DNA from: an uncultured Bacilli bacterium
GTDB taxonomy: Bacteria; Bacillota_I; Bacilli_A; RF39; UBA660
Reading direction: 5' to 3'
NCBI GenBank assembly: GCA_904502155.1
Contig: CAJGDV010000004.1
Span: 1-31,941, forward strand
DNA: 31,941 nucleotides
The notes beneath the pieces were generated by a model. It did no database searches, had not been told where the DNA came from, and was given only the letters and a program-made list of their open reading frames with translations. Position 1 is the stretch's first letter. Every line of letters starts with the position of its first letter. The position numbers and the translations under genes were made by a program. Shown piece by piece: positions 1 to 7,140 of the stretch.

Positions 1-376
1 TAAATGAAGAATAAAAACCTACACCAAATTGACCAATAATATCTACATCAGTTTGATCTTGATTTTCTTCTTTAAATGATAATGAACCACTTTTGGCAAT
101 TGTTCCTAAGTTTGTTTCTAGTTCTTGTTCACTCATACCAATACCATTATCTTGGATGATAATTGCTCTATTTTCATTATCAAGTTCAATATTAATTCCT
201 AATTTTGCTTTATCTATTTTAATATCTTTTGCTGTTAATGATTGATAATATAATTTATCAAGAGCATCACTAGCATTTGAGATTAATTCTCTTAAATATA
301 TATCTTTATTAGTATAAATTGAGTTTATCATTAAATCTAATAAACGTTTTGATTCTGATTTAAACTGTTTTTTCAT
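1..376 (-). CDS. htpG: Molecular chaperone HtpG (Hsp90), N-terminal part
   Basis: Cytosolic ATP-dependent Hsp90 chaperone; only about the first 125 codons are present and the gene runs off the left edge. The GHKL ATP-binding fold is recognisable: ELISNASDALDK at residues 30-41 carries the Mg/ATP Asn34 and Asp37, DNGIGM is at 76-81, and the GQFGVGFYS lid motif is near 115-123. The ATG at 376 follows AGGAGA with good spacing. It is a single gene with its own sigma-A promoter and a CIRCE operator upstream, so HrcA-type heat-shock control is expected. Identity is certain from the motifs; the rest of the protein is not visible. Confidence 0.97.
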   Translation of the reverse strand, partial: MKKQFKSESKRLLDLMINSIYTNKDIYLRELISNASDALDKLYYQSLTAKDIKIDKAKLGINIELDNENRAIIIQDNGIGMSEQELETNLGTIAKSGSLSFKEENQDQTDVDIIGQFGVGFYSSF

Positions 377-407
377 TTTGTATCTCTCCTTTTATCAGCT
401 ATATATA

Positions 408-436
408 GTTATACATTACTTTTTAGCACTTGTCAA
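408..436 (-). promoter_or_regulatory. htpG sigma-A promoter
   Basis: On the minus strand a perfect -35 TTGACA (436-431) is followed after 17 bases by a -10 TATAAC (413-408), which puts the start of transcription near position 401, 25 bases before the htpG ATG. The -35 box lies inside the spacer of the CIRCE operator, so bound repressor would block polymerase directly. Confidence 0.85.
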
Positions 437-449
437 GGAAGAGTGCTAA
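423..449 (-). promoter_or_regulatory. CIRCE operator (HrcA binding site) at htpG
   Basis: The inverted repeat TTAGCACTT-N9-GAGTGCTAA matches the CIRCE consensus TTAGCACTC-N9-GAGTGCTAA at 17 of 18 arm positions. It overlaps the -35 box of the htpG promoter. CIRCE is the binding site of the heat-shock repressor HrcA, which usually controls groESL and dnaK; here it places htpG in the same regulon. Confidence 0.93.
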
Positions 450-483
450 AATTTACATATTTTAACATAATTAAAAGAAGAGG

Positions 484-1197
484 TTATTCCTCTTCTTCAT
501 TATAGAAAAAATTAATTCTAATTGTTTCAATTAAACAATAAATTATATTTAAAATCAAACCTAAAGCAGCAATTTTTGTACCATAATTTGTAATAGATAA
601 ATAATTTATTTCTATAGCTGATGTTTCTTTTAAAATTGAAGGAAAAACAAATATAAAACTAGCACCTATAATTAATAAATTAAATCCCATTTTAATAATC
701 CATTCAAATATTGATTTTTGTAAAATCATTAATACTATTATACCTATAATAATAATTAAACATAAAATAATCTTTATTAAAGAACTATTTAAAAAGTTAT
801 ATAATTTAATCATTTGTTTTTCTTTATCAGATTGATTATATTGATTAATTATATTTTTTTTCATAGTTTTAACTTCTTCTTCAGATATTTTAATTATTTC
901 TTTTTTTTCTTCATCTGTTAAATTATATTTATCTATTATTTCTATAATTTCTTTTTCTACTGATATATCTTCGTTTGATGTTACAATCATAATATATTTT
1001 TCTAATATTTTTTTAATTTCATCATCGGTAACAACAATATTTGAATTAAATTGTGTTATACTTTGTCTTATTTTTTGTGTGAGCATCGTGTTGTATAAAG
1101 TATCTACAGTTATTTGTTTTATACTTAAAACTATTACAAAAATTAAAATAGCTGTAAATATTATAAAATTAGTTAATGTTATTAATATTTTTCTCAT
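484..1197 (-). CDS. Multi-pass membrane protein, module copy 1
   Basis: A 237-residue protein of unknown function. It has an N-terminal hydrophobic segment (about 5-27), a charged helical region (about 28-135) and three hydrophobic segments (about 138-160, 165-187, 205-230), ending in a Glu-rich tail. The ATG at 1197 follows GGAGGC. It has the same architecture and scattered identities as the protein at 1739-2536: K[LI]YNFL before the second membrane segment, NL[TS]D in the middle, and [SA][IN]I-T[NK]YG before the last one. I read the two as diverged paralogues. A 27-residue ORF lies just upstream. I cannot assign a family. Confidence 0.82.
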   Translation of the reverse strand: MRKILITLTNFIIFTAILIFVIVLSIKQITVDTLYNTMLTQKIRQSITQFNSNIVVTDDEIKKILEKYIMIVTSNEDISVEKEIIEIIDKYNLTDEEKKEIIKISEEEVKTMKKNIINQYNQSDKEKQMIKLYNFLNSSLIKIILCLIIIIGIIVLMILQKSIFEWIIKMGFNLLIIGASFIFVFPSILKETSAIEINYLSITNYGTKIAALGLILNIIYCLIETIRINFFYNEEEE

Positions 1198-1224
1198 AAT
1201 GCCTCCAATTATATTATAACATAA

Positions 1225-1308
1225 CTAGTTATTTAATTCATTTATTACTTTCTTTAAATCTTCGTCTTTTAATCCACTTATTAAATCTTCAAAAAATTTT
1301 TTTCTCAT
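1225..1308 (-). CDS. Small ORF (27 aa) of duplicated module, copy 1
   Basis: Translation begins MRKKFFEDLISGLKDEDL and ends in NELNN. It starts at ATG 1308 behind a perfect AGGAGG and stops with TAG 27 bases before the membrane-protein gene at 1197. It is probably homologous to the 36-residue ORF at 2570-2680: both share a basic N-terminus, FF[EK][DE][LI], an acidic E[ED]L motif and a final LNN, and both precede a copy of the same membrane-protein family. Function is unknown; it could be a small partner protein or a leader peptide. Confidence 0.6.
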   Translation of the reverse strand: MRKKFFEDLISGLKDEDLKKVINELNN

Positions 1309-1334
1309 AAAATCCTCCTAATTTATTATGAGCA

Positions 1335-1361
1335 AAAAAAAAGAATTTATTCAGAAATTCT
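1335..1361 (-). terminator. Terminator of the SseB-like gene
   Basis: On the minus strand a 7-bp stem AGAATTT/AAATTCT is followed by nine T. The stem includes the last codons and stop of the SseB-like gene. It separates that gene from the small ORF at 1225-1308. Confidence 0.75.
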
Positions 1362-1754
1362 CATTTTTATTAATTCTTTGTTAAAAATCATGTTTAATCC
1401 ATAAGGATCAATGATAAATCCATCAATATACTGATTTTCTTTATCATTAATTAATGTGCAAATTTCATTGATTGAATAAAACATAAAATTTAATTCATAA
1501 TCTTTATACCATTTATTAAATTCATCCATATTTGAAAAAATTGATATATATTTTTGATTATCTATTTCATTTAATATAAATCCAGTAATATCAGTATTAT
1601 TACTTAATATTGGAAACAAAAATATAGATTGTTCTAATTCTTTGATTAGTTCTTTATAAGTATTATCGTTATTATTTATATTAAAATTATTAATTTTTTC
1701 TTGTAATATTTTATTAGGAAAATTTTCCTCAAACATTTCTAATCCTGTGAACAT
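1347..1754 (-). CDS. SseB-like domain protein
   Basis: A 135-residue soluble protein resembling the SseB N-terminal domain family (PF07179). The C-terminal half shows the family pattern: FPIL near residue 48, a hydrophobic strand with ISIFSNMDEFNKWY near 72-85, and DGFIIDPYGLNMIF near 114-127, like the DGxxINPFGxN signature. The ATG at 1754 has AGGAG at good spacing although it overlaps the upstream gene by 16 bases; a second ATG at 1736 would add no better ribosome site. The family has been linked to enhanced serine sensitivity in E. coli, but its molecular role is unclear. It sits between the two copies of the duplicated membrane module. Confidence 0.65.
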   Translation of the reverse strand: MFTGLEMFEENFPNKILQEKINNFNINNNDNTYKELIKELEQSIFLFPILSNNTDITGFILNEIDNQKYISIFSNMDEFNKWYKDYELNFMFYSINEICTLINDKENQYIDGFIIDPYGLNMIFNKELIKMRISE

Positions 1755-2536
1755 TTTTTACTCCTTTTTATTATCATAAATATTAAATGCGTTATGATAA
1801 AAACTGCTCCTATTATAAAATATAAATAACCATATTTTGTAATATTCGCAATATTAATATTTCTTATTATTTCATATTTTTTTGATATTTCAGACAAAAT
1901 TTTAGGTAACAAAAGTACTATCATAAAAGATGACATCATAATACTAATACCTAAATTCAGCATAAAATAATCTGCCAATAATATTATTATTATACATAAT
2001 AAAATTATTAATGCTACTAAGCAATATTTAAACATATTTGAAATAAGAAAATTATAAATTTTTATAAACTTAATATTATTTTGATCAAGTTTCTTTTCTA
2101 CTTCTATTTCAATTTTATTATATACTGTTTCAATTTCTGTTTCATTAATCTCTTCTATAATTATTTGTTTTTGACTATCTGATAAATTTAGTCTGTTAAC
2201 TATTGCAATTATATCTTCTTTTGTATTTGGAATATTATTATTTGTTTTTGATAATGTATTATCAATAATATTTTGAATATAAACTTTTGTTATTTCATCA
2301 ATATCAGGATTAGATAATAATTCATTTTTTAATTTTTGTATTTTTTCATCATCAAAATTAGGGTATTTTTCTTTTATAACATTTATTATTTGTTCTGTAA
2401 TTTGTGGTTTTACCATATTATCATTAATATTATCTATTGCTAATGATTCTAAATTAATTGTTAATGCTAAAAATAAAAATAGAAAAATTAATAATATTGA
2501 TAAAAATATAGTGAATATTTTTTTTATAATTTTCAT
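1739..2536 (-). CDS. Multi-pass membrane protein, module copy 2
   Basis: A 265-residue paralogue of the protein at 484-1197. It has an N-terminal hydrophobic segment (about 7-28), a long charged helical region (about 35-165) rich in Asn, Lys, Glu and Ile, and three further hydrophobic segments near 170-190, 195-215 and 235-257, with a basic C-terminus. The ATG at 2536 follows GAGGATGG. Upstream lies a 36-residue small ORF; downstream it overlaps the SseB-like gene by 16 bases, so those two are probably co-transcribed and translationally coupled. No enzymatic motif is visible. Confidence 0.82.
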   Translation of the reverse strand: MKIIKKIFTIFLSILLIFLFLFLALTINLESLAIDNINDNMVKPQITEQIINVIKEKYPNFDDEKIQKLKNELLSNPDIDEITKVYIQNIIDNTLSKTNNNIPNTKEDIIAIVNRLNLSDSQKQIIIEEINETEIETVYNKIEIEVEKKLDQNNIKFIKIYNFLISNMFKYCLVALIILLCIIIILLADYFMLNLGISIMMSSFMIVLLLPKILSEISKKYEIIRNINIANITKYGYLYFIIGAVFIITHLIFMIIKRSKKCSQD

Positions 2537-2569
2537 ACTACCATCCTCAATTTAATTATACAATAATTA

Positions 2570-2680
2570 CTAATTAAAAAAAATACAATTATTCAAAAAA
2601 AATTCAAGTTCTTCATAACTTATTTGTCTAGTTTTATCAAAATATATTTCTTTAAAAAAACGTCCTAATTCTAGTTTCAT
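2570..2680 (-). CDS. Small ORF (36 aa) of duplicated module, copy 2
   Basis: Translation begins MKLELGRFFKEIYFDK, contains SYEELEFFLNN and stops with TAG 33 bases before the membrane-protein gene at 2536. The ATG at 2680 follows AGGTGA with 5-6 bases spacing, as strong as most sites in this window. It matches the 27-residue ORF at 1225-1308 in position, in the FF[KE]x[IL] core and the LNN near its end. The DNA just upstream (CATAATAAA-n-TAGG after a T tract) also matches the other copy. Confidence 0.6.
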   Translation of the reverse strand: MKLELGRFFKEIYFDKTRQISYEELEFFLNNCIFFN

Positions 2681-2703
2681 GTTATCACCTATTTTATTAT
2701 GTA

Positions 2704-2732
2704 ACAAAAAAAAGAAACTATTCAGTTTCTTT
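2704..2732 (-). terminator. Terminator of the metal/SDR/PLP operon
   Basis: On the minus strand a 9-bp stem AAAGAAACT/AGTTTCTTT with a 4-base loop is followed by a run of T. The stem includes the stop codon of the PLP enzyme gene, closing the operon that begins at 5843. Confidence 0.85.
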
Positions 2733-3923
2733 TAAAGCCTTAATTGCATTAGTTACAGCTATTTTTCCATAATTAAATGTTAGTCCACCTTGTAAATATG
2801 CTATATATGGTGGTCTAATAGGACCATCACATGATATTTCAATAGATGAACCTTGAGTAAATGAACCTGATGCCATAATTATTTGATCACTATAACCAGG
2901 CATATCTGTTGGAACAGGTGTTGCAAATGAATCAATAGCTGAATATTTTTGAATTTCTTGAACAAATTTTATTAATTTGTTTGGATCATGAAATATAATA
3001 TTTTGAACAATATCTACTCTTTCTTCGTTATATTTTGGTTCAACATCGTAACCTTCTTTTTCACACAAATATGCTGCAAGAATTGCTGTTTTTAAACTAC
3101 TAGCTACAACACTTGGTGCAAAATATAATCCTTGAATAAAACTTTTATTAATTCCTAATGATGGACCAACTTCTTTACCACATCCAGGAACTGTTAATCT
3201 TTCAGCACATAATTCTACTAAATCTTTTTTACCAGCAATATATGCACCGTTTGGAGCAATTCCACCACCAAGATTTTTTATTAATGATCCAACAATTATA
3301 TCAGCTCCAACATGTAATGGTGTTTCAACTGTAACAAGTTCACAATAACAATTGTCAACCATTATTATTACATCTTTATCTACTTTTCTTATTTCATTAC
3401 AAACTTTTTTAATTTTTTCAATATTAATACTTTTTCTTGTTGAATATCCTTTAGATCTTTGAATAGTAATTAATTTAATTTTTTCATTTTTTAATGTTTC
3501 TATTATTTTTTTATAATCAAAATCATCATTAATTAATTCAATTTGTTTATATTTAACACCAAAACTTTTTAATGAACTATTATTTTCTTTAATCCCTATA
3601 ACTTCATGAAGTGTATCATATGGAAGACCTGAAATTGAAAGCATTGTATCATTAGGTCTTAATAAACCGAAGTATGCCACTGTTAACGCATGTGAACCAG
3701 ATATAAATTGGTTACGAACTAAACTATCTTCTGCTCCTAATACTTCAGCATAAATTTGTTCTATAACATCTCTTCCAATATCATTATAACCATATCCAGT
3801 TGTACTATTAAAATGTACTTCAGATAAATTATATTTTCTAAATGCATTTAAAATATTTTCACTATTTTTATCACAAATTTCGTCAATTTTATTAAATTGT
3901 TCAATTAAATTTTTATCTAACAT
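2718..3923 (-). CDS. PLP-dependent methionine gamma-lyase family protein (YnbB/aluminium-resistance family)
   Basis: A 401-residue cytosolic fold-type-I PLP enzyme of the Met_gamma_lyase/'aluminium resistance' family (PF06838; B. subtilis YnbB). GYGYNDIGRD is at 43-52, the cofactor-ring motif SGSHAL at 75-80, the pyridine-N Asp190 in VDNCY, and the Schiff-base Lys216 in GSLIKNLGGG. Length is typical. Substrate is unproven; C-S or amino-acid lyase chemistry is inferred from the fold. The ATG at 3923 has GGAGGT upstream and overlaps the stop of the SDR gene by 7 bases, so it is the last gene of a metal permease-Fur-SDR-PLP operon. In other Bacillota ynbB lies near glnR/glnA, so this context is unusual. 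Confidence 0.9.
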   Translation of the reverse strand: MLDKNLIEQFNKIDEICDKNSENILNAFRKYNLSEVHFNSTTGYGYNDIGRDVIEQIYAEVLGAEDSLVRNQFISGSHALTVAYFGLLRPNDTMLSISGLPYDTLHEVIGIKENNSSLKSFGVKYKQIELINDDFDYKKIIETLKNEKIKLITIQRSKGYSTRKSINIEKIKKVCNEIRKVDKDVIIMVDNCYCELVTVETPLHVGADIIVGSLIKNLGGGIAPNGAYIAGKKDLVELCAERLTVPGCGKEVGPSLGINKSFIQGLYFAPSVVASSLKTAILAAYLCEKEGYDVEPKYNEERVDIVQNIIFHDPNKLIKFVQEIQKYSAIDSFATPVPTDMPGYSDQIIMASGSFTQGSSIEISCDGPIRPPYIAYLQGGLTFNYGKIAVTNAIKALKETE

Positions 3924-4630
3924 TGATAATTACCTCCATCAACTCTAATTACAGTTCCATTAATATAACTAGCATCATCACTTGCTAAAAATAAAATTAC
4001 TTTCGCTATTTCTTCAGGTTCACCAAAGCGATTTAATAATATTTTTTTATTTTCATTATTTATAAATTCATCATCTAATTCTTTATTCATTTCTGTATTA
4101 ACCCATCCTGGTGCTATAGTATTTACTCTTACATATGGTGCATATTGTACAGCTAAATTTTTTGTTAATGAAATTACTCCAGCCTTTGATGCATCATAGT
4201 CTAAACTCATAGGATAATATGTATCAATACCATTAGTTGAACTAATATTTATAATATTACCTTTTTTATTGTTATACATTATTTCACCAATATATTTTGA
4301 CATTAAAAAAGTTCCTATTAAATTTACATTAAGAGTTTTTTTAAAATTTTCTACTGTTTTATCTTCAAATAATGTATCTATTGCGATTCCAGCATTATTA
4401 ACTAAAACATCAATGGTTCCAAATTTATTTTCAATATATTTTTTTAAATTTATTACTTCTTCTTCATTAGAAATATCGATTTTATATAATTCTATGTTGT
4501 CATCAACTAATTTTTCAGCTCTTTCAATTCCATTGTTGTAACATAAAATGACATGGTAATTTTTTGCCATTTTACAAGTCATAGCACCTATTCCTGAACT
4601 ACCGCCTGTTACTAGCATAATTTTTTTCAT
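3917..4630 (-). CDS. Short-chain dehydrogenase/reductase (FabG-like)
   Basis: A 237-residue NAD(P)-dependent oxidoreductase. The Rossmann motif TGGSSGIG is at 8-15, NNAG at 78-81, catalytic Ser130, Tyr145 and Lys149 in the SDR order (YDASK), followed by the APGW segment after the active site and a C-terminal VDGG. The ATG at 4630 is chosen because GAGGG lies five bases upstream; the in-frame ATG at 4666 lies inside the preceding fur gene. It resembles 3-oxoacyl-ACP reductase, but lying away from other fatty-acid genes it may act on another ketone. Its position between a metal-type regulator and a PLP enzyme suggests a small stress or amino-acid pathway (inference). Confidence 0.92.
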   Translation of the reverse strand: MKKIMLVTGGSSGIGAMTCKMAKNYHVILCYNNGIERAEKLVDDNIELYKIDISNEEEVINLKKYIENKFGTIDVLVNNAGIAIDTLFEDKTVENFKKTLNVNLIGTFLMSKYIGEIMYNNKKGNIINISSTNGIDTYYPMSLDYDASKAGVISLTKNLAVQYAPYVRVNTIAPGWVNTEMNKELDDEFINNENKKILLNRFGEPEEIAKVILFLASDDASYINGTVIRVDGGNYQC

Positions 4631-4647
4631 ATTAACCCTCTTTTCTT

Positions 4648-5004
4648 TTATTGACAATCCTTGCATATTCCATCAATTGAAATATTATGTGAAACAATTT
4701 TGAAATCTTTTATTTCTTTTAAAGGACAAATATCAATTTTTTCTTTTTTATGACATTTTATACAATTAATAAAATGTACATGCTCATTGTTATTAATAAT
4801 ATAATTTTTTTCATTATTTATAATTTCAACTTTAATTATATTCTCTTTTAAAAATAAATCTAATATTCTATATATTGTTGATTTATCAATATCATCATTT
4901 ATAATACTTAATTCTTTTATAGTTATTGGTTTTTTTAATTGATCTAAAATTTTTATTCTTGGTTTAGTAATTTTAATATTTTTATTTTTTAATAAATTAA
5001 TCAT
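4648..5004 (-). CDS. Fur-family metalloregulator
   Basis: A 118-residue DNA-binding repressor of the Fur/Zur/PerR family, shorter than the usual 135-150. The winged helix covers about residues 12-60, with the recognition helix in DKSTIYRILDLF. The HVHFINC segment at 75-81 carries His ligands, and two CxxC pairs (Cys81/84 and Cys114/117) form the structural zinc site. The ATG at 5004 overlaps the TGA of the permease gene (ATGA), so translation is coupled. The linked heavy-metal permease makes metal-responsive autoregulation likely. Which metal (Zn, Mn, Fe) or peroxide is sensed cannot be told from sequence. A palindrome upstream of the permease is a candidate operator. Confidence 0.88.
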   Translation of the reverse strand: MINLLKNKNIKITKPRIKILDQLKKPITIKELSIINDDIDKSTIYRILDLFLKENIIKVEIINNEKNYIINNNEHVHFINCIKCHKKEKIDICPLKEIKDFKIVSHNISIDGICKDCQ

Positions 5005-5843
5005 ATACCTAAAAGATCAATAACTATTCCAGAAAAAACTCCAACAAAATAAATAATACTTAAAATTGTTAAATTTTCTTTTTTGTCTTTATTAATTTTA
5101 AATAATAATAATATGGCTATTCCACTTCCAGTTAGTAAGCCCGCAATCATTGAACCAAATGAAATAGCATTTGATAAGAATAATTCTGTTATTATAACAC
5201 TAGATGCACAATTTGGAATTAAGCCAAATAAACTTGCAACAAAAGGTCCAAAAAAACTATCTTTCAATAAAAGTTTAGATAAGTTATCTTCACCAATTGT
5301 TTCTATTAAAAATGTTAAAACTAATGTAGTCATAAAAATAAATAATGTAATATTACAAGTATGTTTAATACTTGATTTTATTATACCTTCATGATGACAA
5401 TCACATTGTTCCTCTTTACAAATTTGCTTAATATCTGTTTTTGAAATTTTTGTTTTTTGATAAATTGCATCTACAATAAATCCAACAATGATTGCTATAC
5501 AAACTTTTAATACTAATATAGTTATTATATCTTCTGCACTTAGACCTTTTGAAATCATAATTGGAAGCATTTCATCTGATGTAGATAAATATATAGCAAC
5601 AAGTGTTCCAATTGATAAAATGTTTGCTGCATAAAAATTTGTTGCAAGTACTGAAAATCCACATTGTGGAAACATACCTAGAAGTGAACCAAACAAAGGT
5701 CCTAATTTACCGGATTTTTCAATTATATTTTTAGTTTTTTTATTAAATTTATGTTCTATATATTCCATTAATAAAAATGCAATAAATAAAAAAGGTATTA
5801 TTACAATTGTATCTTTAATGGAATGCTCAATAATATGTATCAT
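5001..5843 (-). CDS. Putative heavy-metal/manganese exporter, ArsP_2-like permease
   Basis: A 280-residue polytopic membrane protein resembling the putative 10-TM heavy-metal exporter family (PF11449). Two internally repeated halves show the family hallmark: GMFPQCGFS at 56-64 and GLIPNCASS at 207-215, each followed by a Gly/Ser-rich transmembrane stretch. The central cytoplasmic loop (about 136-160) holds a Cys/His cluster, CKEEQCDCHHEG at 142-153, a plausible metal-binding site. The ATG at 5843 has GGAGG upstream. First gene of the operon; the next is a Fur-family regulator, supporting metal transport. Substrate and direction are inferred from the family. Confidence 0.85.
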   Translation of the reverse strand: MIHIIEHSIKDTIVIIPFLFIAFLLMEYIEHKFNKKTKNIIEKSGKLGPLFGSLLGMFPQCGFSVLATNFYAANILSIGTLVAIYLSTSDEMLPIMISKGLSAEDIITILVLKVCIAIIVGFIVDAIYQKTKISKTDIKQICKEEQCDCHHEGIIKSSIKHTCNITLFIFMTTLVLTFLIETIGEDNLSKLLLKDSFFGPFVASLFGLIPNCASSVIITELFLSNAISFGSMIAGLLTGSGIAILLLFKINKDKKENLTILSIIYFVGVFSGIVIDLLGI

Positions 5844-5857
5844 ATTTTCCTCCTAAA

Positions 5858-5878
5858 TGCAAAAAAATTGCAATTATA
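5858..5878 (-). promoter_or_regulatory. Promoter -10 with overlapping palindrome, metal operon
   Basis: TATAAT (5878-5873, minus) lies beside the 15-base perfect palindrome TGCAA-N5-TTGCA (5858-5872), which runs from the edge of the -10 into the predicted transcription start. No good -35 is seen. The position suits a repressor site, and the operon encodes its own Fur-family protein, so this is a candidate operator; it does not match the classical Fur box well. Confidence 0.4.
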
Positions 5879-5917
5879 TAATAACACTCAACAAGTATTT
5901 TGTAAATATTTTTTTTG

Positions 5918-5926
5918 TGTTAAAAT
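5918..5926 (+). promoter_or_regulatory. Extended -10 promoter of the PHP gene
   Basis: TGTTAAAAT is an extended -10 element (TG-N-TAAAAT). Transcription would begin near 5932 and give a leader of about 14 bases holding only the AGGTGA ribosome site. It diverges from the metal-operon promoter about 45 bases away. Confidence 0.45.
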
Positions 5927-5945
5927 GATGTTGTAGGTGATAATA

Positions 5946-6782
5946 ATGGTACAAAATTTTGATTTTCATATTCATTCAAAATATTCTGATGGGGAATATG
6001 ATGTAGAAACAATAATTAATAAACTTAATGAGAATAATATTACAAATTTTGCTATTACTGATCATGACAATGTCGAATCAGTAGATTATTTAAGAGAAAG
6101 AAATTTAAATAATATTTCTGGTGTTGAAATGAGTAGTAGATATAATAATTTAAATATGCACATTTTAGGTTACTATATTGATGGTGATTTAGATGAATTA
6201 AAAAAATTATGTAATCGTGTTTCTGAATTAAGAAAAGCAAGATTATATGAACATGTTTCAAAACTAGAAAAAGAATATAATTTACAATTTGATGAATTAG
6301 ATTTAATGAATTTAACAAAAAAATATTCTACATTAGGTAGACCTCATATTGGTAAATTACTTATTAAATATGGTTATGTTTCTTCTATGGAAGAAGCGTT
6401 TAAAAAATATCTTTTTAATGTACATTCAAGTATTTTTTATAGAATGGATGCCAAGTTAGTAATTGATGCTATTCATAAAGCTGGTGGGATAGCTATTTTA
6501 GCACATCCTAAAAAAATAGAAGATAAATATAATATTGATATTGAAGACTTTTTACCTGACCTTGTAGAAATAGGTATAGATGGTATTGAAATATATAATT
6601 CACTTCATTATAATGAAGATTCAAAAAGATATAAAGATATTGCAACAAAATATAATTTACTTATTAGTGGTGGTAGTGATTATCATGGTCCTAATATAAA
6701 ACCAAATGTTAAATTAGGTTATCTTAATAATGAAGATTTACCAAAAATAAATATTGATGAAATGACATTTAAAAAATCCTAA
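5946..6782 (+). CDS. PHP-domain phosphoesterase (TrpH/YciV-like)
   Basis: A 278-residue metal-dependent phosphoesterase with the four PHP motifs: HIH at 8-10 in FDFHIHSKYSDG, TDHD at 38-41 with Glu61 in GVE, GRPHIG at 131-136 (His134), AHP at 186-188, and GGSDYHG at 242-248 (Asp245, His247). It fits the YciV/TrpH group, some of which are 3',5'-nucleotide bisphosphate phosphatases or 5'-3' exonucleases acting on RNA ends; the exact substrate here is inferred. The ATG at 5946 is preferred over the in-frame GTG at 5937 because AGGTGA, seven bases before it, is the ribosome site and overlaps that GTG. One of only two plus-strand genes in the window. Confidence 0.92.
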   Translation: MVQNFDFHIHSKYSDGEYDVETIINKLNENNITNFAITDHDNVESVDYLRERNLNNISGVEMSSRYNNLNMHILGYYIDGDLDELKKLCNRVSELRKARLYEHVSKLEKEYNLQFDELDLMNLTKKYSTLGRPHIGKLLIKYGYVSSMEEAFKKYLFNVHSSIFYRMDAKLVIDAIHKAGGIAILAHPKKIEDKYNIDIEDFLPDLVEIGIDGIEIYNSLHYNEDSKRYKDIATKYNLLISGGSDYHGPNIKPNVKLGYLNNEDLPKINIDEMTFKKS

Positions 6783-6797
6783 ATTTAGGATTTTTTT
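6771..6797 (+). terminator. Terminator of the PHP gene
   Basis: AAAAAATCCTAAA/TTTAGGATTTTTTT forms a near-perfect palindrome centred just after the stop codon, so its left arm is the end of the coding sequence. The U tract follows directly on the plus strand. Confidence 0.88.
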
Positions 6798-6804
6798 ATA
6801 TACG

Positions 6805-6831
6805 AAAAAATGAAGCTAAATTAGCTTCATT
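6805..6831 (-). terminator. Terminator of the tRNA operon
   Basis: On the minus strand the stem AATGAAGCTAA/TTAGCTTCATT with a one-base centre is followed by six T. It ends the tRNA-Leu/tRNA-His transcript and faces the PHP gene terminator. Confidence 0.85.
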
Positions 6832-6842
6832 TATTATTTTAA

Positions 6843-6919
6843 TGGGGCGAATAGTGGGGATCGAACCCACGCATAACGGAACCACAATCCGCCGTGTTAA
6901 CCACTTCACCATATTCGCC
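6843..6919 (-). tRNA. tRNA-His (GTG)
   Basis: A complete cloverleaf on the minus strand. The anticodon loop TTGTGGT is closed by CGGA/TCCG, giving anticodon GTG. The acceptor GCGAATA pairs with TATTCGC, with the tRNA-His-specific extra G at -1 encoded opposite C73. The T arm contains GTTCGATCC and the 3' CCA is genomically encoded (6843-6845). It is the second gene of a two-tRNA transcript after tRNA-Leu. Confidence 0.97.
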
Positions 6920-6995
6920 AAATGACAAATCAATAGTATTTTATCAACAATTTAATCTTTTTGCAATACTTTTTTTGAAAAAAGTCAAAAAAAGT

Positions 6996-7081
6996 TGGTA
7001 CCGGTAGTCGGACTCGAACCGACACGGGCGCAAACCCACTTGATTTTGAGTCAAGCATGACTACCATTCCATCATACCGGC
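6996..7081 (-). tRNA. tRNA-Leu (CAA)
   Basis: A class II tRNA on the minus strand with a long variable arm. The anticodon stem CTTGA/TCAAG closes the loop CTCAAAA, giving anticodon CAA for UUG codons. The acceptor GCCGGTA pairs with TACCGGT (first pair G-U), discriminator A73 and an encoded CCA (6998-6996). The T loop is GTTCGAGTC. It is the first gene of the tRNA operon, starting about four bases after the predicted transcription start. Confidence 0.97.
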
Positions 7082-7091
7082 ACATAAGTAA

Positions 7092-7100
7092 ATTATATCA
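7092..7100 (-). promoter_or_regulatory. Extended -10 promoter of the tRNA operon
   Basis: TGATATAAT on the minus strand places the start near 7085, just before the tRNA-Leu 5' end at 7081. No clear -35 is visible because the preceding DNA is the scpB terminator. Confidence 0.65.
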
Positions 7101-7107
7101 TATAAAA

Positions 7108-7140
7108 ACTAAAAAGAGAATTATTTTTTTAATTCTCTTT
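7108..7140 (-). terminator. Terminator of scpA-scpB
   Basis: On the minus strand the stem AAAGAGAATT/AATTCTCTTT is followed by a T-rich tract. The left arm is the last codons of scpB, so the hairpin includes the stop codon. Confidence 0.75.
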
